A program made the translations under genes and the position numbers. Below the pieces are notes generated by a model that was not told the DNA's origin, searched no databases, and saw nothing but the letters and a program-made list of their open reading frames with translations. Positions 35,111-47,379 of a DNA stretch of 64,000 nt are shown here, in pieces; position 1 is the stretch's first letter, and each line of letters begins with the position of its first letter. The stretch is from Wolfiporia cocos (Eukaryota; Basidiomycota; Agaricomycetes; Polyporales; Phaeolaceae), in assembly GCA_029448655.1 (NCBI GenBank), contig JACCLO010000012.1, positions 248,001 to 312,000 on the forward strand. Reading direction: 5' to 3'.

Positions 35111-35522
35111 TGACACAATACTGTGTCTACGTACTAAGGTGTAACACTGAGGTGATATCATCCTGATGTTGAAGGAAAAGTCGCAATGTCAAGGGCCCCA
35201 GACTAGCATGCAAAGACAGGGAGTATAGAGGGACTAACCCATCGTCAAGATTAACAGCTCTGAGGTGTAAGCCTCAGAGCGCGCTAGCTTATATACATGG
35301 GGGAATGTATACTACTGAAATCGAGACCTGCCCTAATGGCAAGGTCTGTGCGTATGTTAAGTAACCACCTGTCACATGTATGTATGTTAAGTAAGCAAGC
35401 GCTAGACCAACGAGGGGGGCCACGCATAACTGTTAAGCTACATGACACAGATCACATGACTATATACGATGAACGTTTGTGTGTTCGATCCCGACTGGGG
35501 GAGGGAGGAATAATCTGTGACA
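35111..35522 (-). repeat. Solo LTR, target duplication ACATC
   Basis: The LTR runs from TGACACAATACTG to AATCTGTGACA and is flanked by ACATC at 35106-35110 and 35523-35527. A GCTCTGAGG/CCTCAGAGC hairpin with loop TGTAAG (plus strand) and TATATACATG lie near 35258-35300. Confidence 0.9.
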
Positions 35523-35799
35523 ACATCAGCACGTGTCCTAAGGCCAACAGGTGTGCAAGCAAGGCCCTTGGCTAAGGTACCATCTTGGGGCATGTCCCTC
35601 ATACTCAATTCTTAATGCATGCTTGATGACACAGACTCATGGACATCTGTGGGACCGGCCCTGCCAGGGATCTAACCTGCCAGACGAGCAACAACTGCAC
35701 TTGCCAGCGGTGACTCAAGTCCTAATGGCAGAGGTTAACTAGGCCTCCCCAGGCCAGGAGCGACGTAGTGAGTGGGCATGACACACAGACCAGCGAGTC

Positions 35800-36665
35800 T
35801 GACACAACATACCACCTCGCATATCGACGTGCAAGAGGGGGCCTAGGGGACACCTACCAGAGGTCAATTTGATATGGGTGACATGGTGTATATCGGTCCA
35901 TAGGGGTACCCCAAGTCCTATCACGGATCCCTCAGAGCCAGGATACATGCAGGCGTGCCGCGCCCAAGGACTTGTGTTGCACAGGGGTCGCCCTCAGTCT
36001 AGCAAGGCTAAGAAGGGAGGCAGAGCACACCACGCATGCTGAGGAACCAGGGCAGAGCCCTATGGATGAGAATGTAACGTCTGAGGTGTAAGCCTCAGAC
36101 GCCGCTGTGCTAAGTACATGCCACACCAGTAACTAAGTGCCTGCCCTCAAGGGGTCAGTGCACATGTAACTAAGTAACGTAATGACGGCGCATGTAACTA
36201 CTGTGACCATGAGTGTTGTAGCTAGCGCTCCACCTTATCTACAACACGTCCCTATCTAATCTACAAGTCACGTTACTATGCAACCAGGCATGCCACAACG
36301 TATTGTGACAAGTCCCTAGAGGGAGAGGCGAAGCCGTTGGTCTACCAGTCAAGCACGCATGAGGTTGTGAGTATGAGGGACTCACCCCAGAGTGTGATTA
36401 ACAAGCCTGAGGTTGTAAGACCTCAGGCGGTAGGTATATATACATGTGAACGTACTATGCTAATGTATCGTGGCTTGCCCTAAAGGCAAGGGCCGTGCAC
36501 AGCTACATGTGATGAACACTTATGTATCAGTACCTACATGTCATAACGTGACCATAGGGGGGGCACAACGCATATCCACTACACTACAGGACAAGGGTCA
36601 GGTGACTAGTTAGCATGGGTATATGAGATCGACCCAGGATGGAGGCGAGGCATTATTTTGTGACA
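35800..36665 (-). repeat. LTR B, nested in LTR A, target duplication GAGTC
   Basis: Ends are TGACACAACATACC and TTTTGTGACA, flanked by GAGTC at 35795-35799 and 36666-36670. It contains LTR C. A GCCTGAGG/CCTCAGGC hairpin and TATATACATG lie near 36409-36446. Confidence 0.88.
35919..36310 (-). repeat. LTR C, nested in LTR B, target duplication AGTCC
   Basis: Ends are TATCACGGATCC (terminus TG changed to TA) and GTATTGTGACA, flanked by AGTCC at 35914-35918 and 36311-36315. A CGTCTGAGG/CCTCAGACG hairpin lies near 36078-36102. Confidence 0.85.
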
Positions 36666-36767
36666 GAGTCAGAGACCAAACAGTAAGAACTGCGCCACAC
36701 ACAGAGAGGTCAGGAGAAAGGGGACTAGCCCATTGTCGAGAATCTTAGAGATAGGGTGTAAGCCCAC

Positions 36768-37208
36768 TGTCATGGTCTATCCAACCACACACCTAATGCC
36801 TAGAGATAGCCCCTATAACCGACTAGGGGAGGCACCCGACCAAGGCTGCTAGCAAGGCAGCGGCACTCAGAGGAGATAGGCACACAGCGAGAGTAGAGAG
36901 AGGGCACTAAGCCCAACAACTAGAATAACACTTCTGGGGAGTAAGCCCCAGAAGGACTACGCTTATATACATGAGCGGCGTATACTACTAGCCAGACGAC
37001 CAGCCCTAAAGGCATGGTCTGTGCGTACGCGTCTAGCTACACATCATGTTGTAGTATACGTAAGCTATAGTCAGCTGACCGTAGATAAGATAGCGATGCT
37101 AACTACACTATCTACGCAGTCACGTGACGAGCAGGCTTGAGGCCATGAGTTCGACCCCAGCGCAAGGCAATATGCTGGCGGTCAGCATCTACAGAATAAT
37201 CTGTGACA
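36768..37208 (-). repeat. LTR D, nested in LTR A, target duplication CCCAC
   Basis: Ends are TGTCATGGTCTATCC and AATCTGTGACA, flanked by CCCAC at 36763-36767 and 37209-37213. A CTTCTGGGG/CCCCAGAAG hairpin and reverse TATATACATG lie near 36930-36972. Confidence 0.88.
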
Positions 37209-37563
37209 CCCACATCTCATTGTACTTATATACATGGGGTAGCACCGAGACGTCTAGCCCTAAAGTAATGGCTTGTGCACAGTAACTAAGAGGGCACATG
37301 ACAAGTAACTACCTGTGATGTAACATGTACATACTGTGAACGTCATGTGAGTACCTGAGGAGCACGCTACCCTACAGTGCTAATCTAATAGGTCAGGTGT
37401 GCAGATAAGATAACTGGAATGGACGTGGAGGAAAGTGAACAAGATAAAGACTTAGCCCTGCCCCTGAGGGCACTTCTTCCTGTCAGCGAGGGATGTCAGA
37501 ACCCCCTAGAGGCATTCTGTGACACTTGACTGCGACTGCAACCCCCCCTTACCTGGCTAGGAC

Positions 37564-38135
37564 TGTCACGGATGTGCCCAGGGGGCCACTGTACTTCCCT
37601 CGCTATAGGTTCCACATGCGGCGCTAGGCGTACGCCGCGTCTCTGGTCCTCAGCCACCTCCTCGTGCGTCTCTCTAGTTTGTTGGTCACCTGACTGTTAG
37701 GTTAGCGCTGTAGGGTAGCGCGCGCCTCAGGTATCTCACGCTACGGTCACACTAGTTACAATGGTCACTGTAGTTACATGTATCATGTGCCCTCTTAGTT
37801 ACGGCGCACAGGCCACTACTTTAGGGCGGCCATTACTGGCCAACTCCCCATGTATAAGTACGACGGATGAGGACTTACATCCTCATCCTTGAGATTCTCG
37901 TCAATGCACTAAAGTGCCTCTCTTATCTTCTGTCTGCGCGTGCTCTGGCCCGAGGGCCCCTCTTGTCTTGCTCGACTGTGTGGTGCCTCTCTAAGTCGCC
38001 TCTAGGAGTCCTTAGGGAATGGTCACCTTTGGTACAGCCGACAAGGTCACCGCTGGCGCGGCGTCGCACACGTCTTGTAGGGCGTTAGGGAGTCCCCCTG
38101 ATGCCAGGGTCGCACAGACTGGTAAGTCTGTGACA
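37564..38135 (+). repeat. 5' LTR of the TRIM-like element
   Basis: Starts TGTCACGGATG and ends AAGTCTGTGACA. A GATGAGG/CCTCATC hairpin lies at 37866-37887, between the TATA box and the inferred transcript start. Confidence 0.9.
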
Positions 38136-38935
38136 TAATCTCAAGGATATCTTACCTCCCCTCCGGCGCGAACTGCGTTGGGGCCGAGGGTTCTCCACGT
38201 ACAGGGTGCCATGGCAACGCGGCGGGGCAGCCTCTGGTAGAAGCGCCAGAGGTCCGTAGTCTTACGAGCCCCCACGAAGCGTTACACCAGGCGAAGTACC
38301 CGTGCGGAGTGAGCAAGCAAGTCCGCCCCCTTTCGAACGCAAGGTAGAAGGGGTCAACCGACGTAAGCCCCGTTTGAGGACCCGCCGCCGTCACCCCTGA
38401 CAAGGGAATGTACGCGCGTGTGGAGGTCTAGGGCAGTCTGGCCAGTTACCTCTGGGCGGCAGGCACTAGTACAAGATCTCATGACCAGTGGGTATGCGAA
38501 GGAACCCGCAAGGGTCTCCAACCCCACACCGACGGTCTCGAAGGATAGACAACAACATCGACAACCGACTACTATACTCGACTGAGCCAACCACATACCC
38601 CGGGGTCGGCGCGTCACGCTTCGCCATGTCGGCGTTAGTCCTAGGGAGAAGCATGCGCTAACATGACTTCCCGATGGGCCCGCTCACCGCTGACAAGCCT
38701 CACTCGCTCACGTCGCGGGATGTAAGGGAAACAGGGAATGGTCGGTTTCATCCCAATGCTCCCCTGAAGGCGACGCTCACTTCACTCCTCCACTGGCGGA
38801 CGGTCCGTGCACATGGACGCTCCCCACCTTACTTTGCAAAGGATGGGCCGTGTGTTAAACAAGCAACCAAGGATGCGAGGGTCGTAGGATATAAGGTAGA
38901 ACGTTAGGGACAACGTTTTTTAGGAGGGGGGGTAA

Positions 38936-39507
38936 TGTCACGGATGTGCCCAGGGGGCCACTGTACTTCCCTCGCTATAGGTTCCACATGCGGCGCTAGG
39001 CGTACGCCGCGTCTCTGGTCCTCAGCCACCTCCTCGTGCGTCTCTCTAGTTTGTTGGTCACCTGACTGTTAGGTTAGCGCTGTAGGGTAGCGCGCGCCTC
39101 AGGTATCTCACGCTACGGTCACACTAGTTACAATGGTCACTGTAGTTACATGTATCATGTGCCCTCTTAGTTACGGCGCACAGGCCACTACTTTAGGGCG
39201 GCCATTACTGGCCAACTCCCCATGTATAAGTACGACGGATGAGGACTTACATCCTCATCCTTGAGATTCTCGTCAATGCACTAAAGTGCCTCTCTTATCT
39301 TCTGTCTGCGCGTGCTCTGGCCCGAGGGCCCCTCTTGTCTTGCTCGACTGTGTGGTGCCTCTCTAAGTCGCCTCTAGGAGTCCTTAGGGAATGGTCACCT
39401 TTGGTACAGCCGACAAGGTCACCGCTGGCGCGGCGTCGCACACGTCTTGTAGGGCGTTAGGGAGTCCCCCTGATGCCAGGGTCGCACAGACTGGTAAGTC
39501 TGTGACA
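38936..39507 (+). repeat. 3' LTR of the TRIM-like element
   Basis: Same length and same start and end as the left copy; reading along both I saw no difference. Confidence 0.9.
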
Positions 39508-39512
39508 AGGAC

Positions 39513-39899
39513 CTTGTCTACCCTCACTAGGTGATATCATAGGGATTAGAACGACAGTGGTTGGGCACGTGGATACACAGAGATGTATGTTGTGTCAGCT
39601 TATCTCATACGTATGCACAGACCACGCCTTTAGGGCTGGTCTTGATCTCAGTAGTGTACAGCCCCCATGTATATATACTAGCATCGTCTGAGGCTTACAC
39701 CTCAGACTTAGCAATCTCGACTTGGGCTTAGGCCCCTCTCTCTCTTATGCATGCTTGACTGGTGGTCAATGCTACTCCTCTCTGAGGCTTGGGTAACCTC
39801 TTAGATCTGATATACACCATGTCACCTATATCATCAACCTCTGGCCGGTGTTCCTAGACCTCCACTAGTAGGTGGATATACAAGAGTTAGTTTGTGTCA
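39513..39899 (+). repeat. LTR fragment (plus), probably the target of the TRIM-like insertion
   Basis: CATGTATATATAC lies near 39665 with a GTCTGAGG/CCTCAGAC hairpin after it, and the segment ends TTTGTGTCA at 39899. The left part of this LTR appears to lie before the element (37530-37563). No target duplication was found. Confidence 0.55.
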
Positions 39900-40875
39900 G
39901 AAAAAAGTACCTTGTCTGGATGTGAACAGCATTGATATCACTGCATACATTCACTCTGAGAGCACACTCCAGGTCTGCATGAACAATGGAGTAGTGTGGG
40001 TAATGCACGTCCATGTCATGGGCGCCGCGCCTTAGCACACTTCCCAAAAGGGAATTTCCTAATCCATTATGCTCTCAAAAAACGCGTCATGTCATATCCA
40101 CCCGAAATGGCTGTAATCAGATCTTACCTTCCACCAAACAAGAGGATGATTGAAGGTGTGTGAATTCTGTCTTGACATCCATACATTTGTACAGCCATCA
40201 AAATGTCTAAGTCTTGTATCATTACTGTGCTGTACAATATGTAGAACACATCATTCAGTTAGATACACTGTTCAAAATGTCTACTGAGGGTCTACTAATA
40301 GGCATATTGAAGGCATTCACAATAACCATATACCATGTAATATACCATGTACTGGGCTGCATGTATATACATTATATGGTCGGAGCCTTACATCTACTTC
40401 CACTCACTCAGACCTTGACATTCTGTCAAGGGCTCTAGGGGCCATCTGAATCAATCATAATAATTACAGTCAGTAAAATAGTGGTCTGTGATAACCTATG
40501 CTGCCCTTATTTGGGGTTCCTCTTTCACTCAGCTTTTCGAAAGTTCCCCTCTGCTAAATACTTCTGGGGCAAATAAGCTTGCTACCTGACCCCCTTTCGA
40601 TCATCGTACTGTTCGAAGGAATGGCAGTCACAATTAAAAGTGGTAATCTAATCGCAGCGAGACGCGAGCTTCTGGCCAATCCAATCCAATCGTCGTTAGA
40701 AAGCTACGTGAAAACACTAATCCTGACTGCGTTTGGCATGCAGTACAAGTACACAATGCTGGCATGCTTCCAATGCAATAACTTACCGCACCGTTAACTT
40801 GGCTCCGTCAATCCTTCCTTCCGAGCTGTCGTCTAGCACGCCCAAAGCGCTGCGACACTGACGTCCCCCACACGC
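39900..40875. other. AT-richer intergenic DNA, no gene seen
   Basis: A short minus frame at 39865-40047 and plus frames near 40214-40797 show no domain. The stretch ends at the MAP-kinase stop codon. Confidence 0.35.
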
Positions 40876-42677
<1,802 letters not shown>

Positions 42678-42973
42678 GGTGGGGCGGTACCTCGGGCTCT
42701 CAGGGCCAGCTGGTGGTGACTGGCAAGAGGAAAGAAGGCGTGCAGGATAGCTGGCCTGTGCTGGCTAATGAAAGGAGAGGGTACGCAGCGCTGATGTGCA
42801 TCTGTATGAAACCCAATCGATAGAGGGCTGTATACTGCTTTCCTGATCCGGACACCGCCTTCTCTCTATCTGCAGCTGGGCGACTCGCCCGGCGAATGCG
42901 CGCCGATCTAAGTCCTGATGGAGGACGCAGCTCGTTGTATTTCTCAGCGCTGGTAATGTTACACTTCTGACTT

Positions 42974-44431
42974 TCAATCGACGCAAATTCCACCCTTCTT
43001 CATCCTCCATCCCAGCTGTTCGTACGTCCACCCAAAGATCAATCCGTCGTCCGTGTAGTTGTGATACGACAGCAACGATCGGTGCATTCCCGCACGCTTG
43101 TGTATTGCATTCAGTTGCGCCATGTCCTCCTCCGTCAATTCAATCAGCTGCACATCGCATCAGTCGGCGATCAACACTGCGCAAGGGGCAGACGCACGGC
43201 GATGTTTGCCTTCATTCGCTCGACGCTTTCACTCTTCGGAATGACGATGATTCCCCGCTTCACGCACCAGCTGACAGCCACCTGTGCGGGCGTTGCGTTG
43301 CATTTCGCGGCAATCGAGGTAACATCGGGGTCAGTCAAGAGGATCGACTTGTCTTGTCCAGCTGTCGGCCGGCCTGCATATGCGCACGCGTACACATCAA
43401 AGTGTTGTAATTGACGCTCTGAGTGAGTGACGTACCCAAAGGAGAATATGCGGTGAGCAGAATGCCCTTTTGCTCGCAAAACTCTTGTAGCTCGAACGAG
43501 GGGAGGCAGGGATGAATCTCAACCTGGTTAGTCGCTGGGATGACAGACGTGTGGGCGAGTATCTCGTTCAAGGTCTTGACGGAGAAGTTGGATACGCCGA
43601 TGGACTTGACCTTCCCTGTGGTATGTGCGTGATCGAGTCAACTGATTGCGGTGGCGCGCAGGGTATACCGCACCTGTCTCCAGCAGCTTTTCCATCTCCT
43701 TCCACGTCTCGACCAAGGTGGGCGATTCGCCGCAGGGGATATGCTCGCCTGAAACTATCGTGTAACTGTAACCGCCTAACGATAAATCGCGCAAGGAAAC
43801 TGACCTGACTCGGTATCTGCCTGCGGCCAGTGAATCAGATATAGATCCACGTAATCAAGACCCAAGGCGGCGAGCGACTGCTCGAACGATTCCCGGACTT
43901 TATGATGGTGCATATTGCTACAAACCATAGTCATACGCGACGGATACTGCAATTGATGTGCGGACATACGGGAGCTTGGTCGTGACGAATATCTCCTCTC
44001 GCAGGACGCCCGACTCGCGAATCGCTTTGCCGACGTGTTCCTCGTTACCTGTCTTCTGTGAGCTAACTGTGTCGCGATGAAGTGGACTCGATATTACCAT
44101 ATCCAAAAGCCTGGATATGCGACATCATAACGTGAGTGAGATCTACGGCGTTGCATTATCCATCACGGACGTACCGTGTCCAGGTGGCGGTACCCGTTCT
44201 GTGGAATGCGAGTTCATAATCGCCTGAGAGGTATGTATGCCGCCCTCACCTGGAGCGCGTTCCTGACCATCACCTCGACTCTCTCCCCACCGCCGGGAGA
44301 GCCCATCCAGCATCTGCGGGATAACCAGCTCGTTTCTCTCCCCGATACAGCAGGCGCACGACGCACCCCATGCCCACCGAGGGCACCTTGAGACCATTGT
44401 TGAACGTAAAGTACGGAATTCGGGCAGCCAT
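42974..44431 (-). CDS. Aldo-keto reductase
   Basis: This NAD(P)H-dependent oxidoreductase family reduces carbonyls to alcohols in the cytosol; the substrate cannot be told. The N terminus reads [20 protein letters not shown]. Family motifs seen are [33 protein letters not shown] (catalytic Tyr in YGNE), FVTTKLPY (Lys), DLYLIHWPQ (His), GVSNFS-type sequence at the exon near 43600, [24 protein letters not shown] and [15 protein letters not shown] (cofactor binding). The early exons are 44431-44367, 44313-44250, 44198-44175 and a 13-nt exon at 44110-44098 (AFGYG). The C-terminal end continues to TGA at 42974-42976. Exon edges in the second half were not all resolved. Confidence 0.9.
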
Positions 44432-45387
44432 AGCCGTGTCCGGGTTGGGAGTCAGAGCGTCAGGGTTAGCTGAGGTCGGCTGTTATCATACGAGCTTATA
44501 TGTAGCCCCTCAAGAGAGAGCTGAGAAAGCAGTCAGTCGCGGGGCCGTCTCCTGCTGCCCGGTCCGTAGGGTGATCATGGGACGGTCCGAGCACCGTAGT
44601 CACGATCACGTGTATTGGCCTGCGTGTGACAGGTCGCGTCTACGGAGCTCCGCCCGTTAGGATTGGTCGCTGCACTGAATCTCCCATTCTGTCACGCAGG
44701 GTGGGGAAGGAAGATGAGTATATTCCTCTCTCTCTCACGATTTGTCCTGGTGTTGACGAACCTATTGTAGACTCAATAGCTCCTGAATGTGCCTGAGTTA
44801 CAGACCATCTTTGGGGCCATTCGGTTGCGGCGAGTTATCGACTTGCAACACCTCATTTGCATGCATGAAGACGACTCAATGAGGGCGCACCAGCACCATG
44901 TGCCCCGCGATTCATTATTATCATCGCATCTAGACCGATTTTCTGCCTTCTTCTCACCCCCCCTTACTTCTTATTCATCTTTCCATCCATTCGGTCCTCC
45001 TTCCAGGCGGCCTAAACAAATGCCTGATGCGCTGCGCTGCCTCGACTACGGCGCCAATGTAGAGTATGTCTTCAAGTATGGCTGACAAAGCCGATGTGGT
45101 GTCAATCGATAGTCGTGATCCCACTGGCATAAGCATCATTACCAGCCTTCGAAGGCTCTCACGCAATTGCTTCTTCTTGCTGTCTCCTATTTCTTTCAAC
45201 ATAGGTCTGACGTCAATACTTCCAGGTTAAGACAGTGTGCCTTCAACTATAGCGAGGACTCTAGTCGACCTCGGCGTCGAAGGAGGGCCTGATCAACCTA
45301 TGGGCTCGGGTGCCAACTTGATGTATCCGAATTCCTTGCGCGCACCGGGTTTTTCGGCCACAACCTGCAATCAGCAAGGCGTGTCAT

Positions 45388-45660
45388 GGACGTGCAGGTG
45401 CAGGCACAAGGCTCATGCTTAGCGGGGACCTGCGATTGGGACTGTACACCATGTCTGGCCTCGCGAGAGCTTGAGGTAAAGTAGAACAACGGGCGCATCG
45501 TCCCCCATGTCATCAATCTGCCAGCTCGCCAAATACTGGAAGATCAGGCACGCTGACCAGCAGATTGCGGCGATACGCAGCAAGGGGGATGCTGCGCGCA
45601 CGGTGGGACGGAATGCCCTGAACATACCGCTGCGGCGGAGATGGTATGTCCAAATTTTCA
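45388..45660 (+). repeat. Dispersed repeat, copy 1
   Basis: Starts near GACGTGCAG and includes AGAACAACGGGCGCATCG and a GGCACGC-GACCAGCAG region. It resembles copies at 45878 and 50149 but with many substitutions. Confidence 0.6.
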
Positions 45661-45877
45661 CAGAGAGATAATGATGATGGGAATCAACAGTGCAATGCAT
45701 TCTGATAAGCCATGGCTGGGATCAATAAATGGGGGTCGGACGCCACCGCGAGAATGACCCACTGCCAAGGATCGTTTCATGACAGCGTCCGCCGTGGAAA
45801 GGTAAAGACGAGATATGTCGTTGAATAGATTGCGCCCAAATGCACAACTTTGTGGAGGCTAAGGACAACACCTATGG

Positions 45878-46260
45878 ACGTCCAGATGACGCGCTCAGCG
45901 GAGACCCGCAATTAAGACCGTACGCCATGCCTCAGGCCTCGCGAGAACTGGGGGCAAAGTAGAACAACGGGTGCATCGTCCCCCGTGCCATCGACCAGTC
46001 AGCTCGGCGAATGCTGGATGATCAGGCACGCAGACCAGCAGTCAAAATGCCACGACGCTGCGCGCACAGTGGGACGGAATGGACTTTGCCAGCGCCTGAA
46101 CGTAATGCTGCGGCAGAGTCGAATGCAAGAATGACCAGGTATACTGCGCGGCTGTGCAGTTTTTACGTCCGGGGTGCACAGCGAACCCGGTGACTGTGGT
46201 CAGGCTGGCGCGTCAAAGACCTTGTGTAGGTGACGCAAATTTGTTTGAGTGTAAGTCCGT
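45878..46260 (+). repeat. Dispersed repeat, copy 2
   Basis: Shares GCGCTCAGCGGAGACC, AGAACAACGGGTGCATCG and GGTGCACAGCGAACCCGGTG with the other copies. Confidence 0.65.
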
Positions 46261-47379
46261 CAGTCAACCGAGTCACCATAAAGTAAAGCCGACTTACCTC
46301 TGTGTGTGTTTGGCTGCTGACTCACTCGGCGAATGAGCCAGTAGCAGAACAAGTAGAGGGATCAAGAATCGATACGTCGCTCATTCCCACCATCACAAAA
46401 TCGATGGCCAGGTTATCTAATAAGTGAAGCTCCGTGTTTAGGAGCGATCCTGTGCAACTAATGCCATGGCACACAACGAGCGCGAAGTTATTTCAATGTA
46501 GAATATTTAATATTTGTTATATCGCGGCAATGCTGGCGGCACAATGCAGACTCTTTGTGACTGAACCGCATGGCGTCTGATAGCCGCGAAGCCTGATTGG
46601 TGTGGTCTCAGATGTCGTGGCGGAGGTCCGCTCCAGCGTTCAAGTTCATTCAAGCGGACAGGCCCGCAACGCTGACAGCATTTACAACACGTGTATATTC
46701 GTGTTTACGTTGGTGTCCGACGTTCTAGGGCCCGTCCCTGTTTCGCGTGGACTGAAATGGACCTGCGGTGAGGACATCCAAGCCACCGCCGTGCACACCA
46801 ACACGCCATCCACTTGTCGGTTTTCCCACCAGATCTAGCTGGCAAGTACAACGGGCCTTCATCACCCATACCGTAGAGACATCTTCGCCTCTGCAAGATT
46901 CGACTTTTTTAAAGAGTAGTATGATCTATTTTGAGTGAGTCATAAAACACAATGGTACTTTATGCTGATGGCATTGGCAGGTCATGCACACTGACGAACT
47001 CTGACATCGCAGGAGTTAGACCAAGTAGTGTAGGACAAAGCAATGTCTTCCATATTAGTTATAGTAAGAGTAGCTAGAACCTGGCCTACTGTGGCATGAG
47101 GCTGCAGGGAGGCAAGTGTTCTGTAAACCTATAGCGAAGACACCTCGATGTAATTCTGACCTGTGCGTTCCATTCAATGCCTCAAAGATTAAATTGTCAC
47201 ATCACGTTGCGGCTGAAGGAGACCAGAACGTAGATGTTATGCCTCGCCGATCCACAGGCTCACGACAGCCCGTGCATATAAGTCAAGATCAAATTGACTC
47301 TTTAGTATCGATCCCCGACGACAGATCGTGTCTGAGCTTCATGTTACGCCCAAGTCCTCATCCTCATATATCTTTGACC

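Larger units (their letters stand above)
35627..37524 (-). repeat. LTR A, containing three nested LTRs, target duplication CTTGA
   Basis: Ends are TGACACAGACTC and ATTCTGTGACA, with CTTGA at 35622-35626 and 37525-37529. Removing LTR B (35800-36665) and LTR D (36768-37208) with their duplications leaves about 581 bp. The D insertion lies inside this LTR's own promoter hairpin. Confidence 0.85.
37564..39507 (+). mobile_element. TRIM-like non-coding LTR retrotransposon with matching LTRs
   Basis: LTRs are 37564-38135 and 38936-39507, 572 bp each without length difference and with the same 73-residue short frame at a constant 1,372-bp offset. Target duplication AGGAC is at 37559-37563 and 39508-39512. 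The 800-bp internal region has no gag or pol. The primer-binding site AATCTCAAGGAT (38137-38148) follows the left LTR after one T. A purine tract ending GGGGGTAA (about 38922-38935) precedes the right LTR. TATAAG is at 37853 and the self-primer 12-mer at 37885-37896, 32 nt downstream. The internal sequence is related to that at 1-474. Confidence 0.93.
44432..47379. other. Intergenic DNA with two copies of a dispersed repeat
   Basis: Two related ~270-380 bp segments lie at 45388-45660 and 45878-46260 and match a third at 50149-50462. A minus-strand frame at 44975-45202 (KKKQLRESLRRLVMMLMPVG...) could be a real small exon but no family was recognised. Nothing else is supported. Confidence 0.4.
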
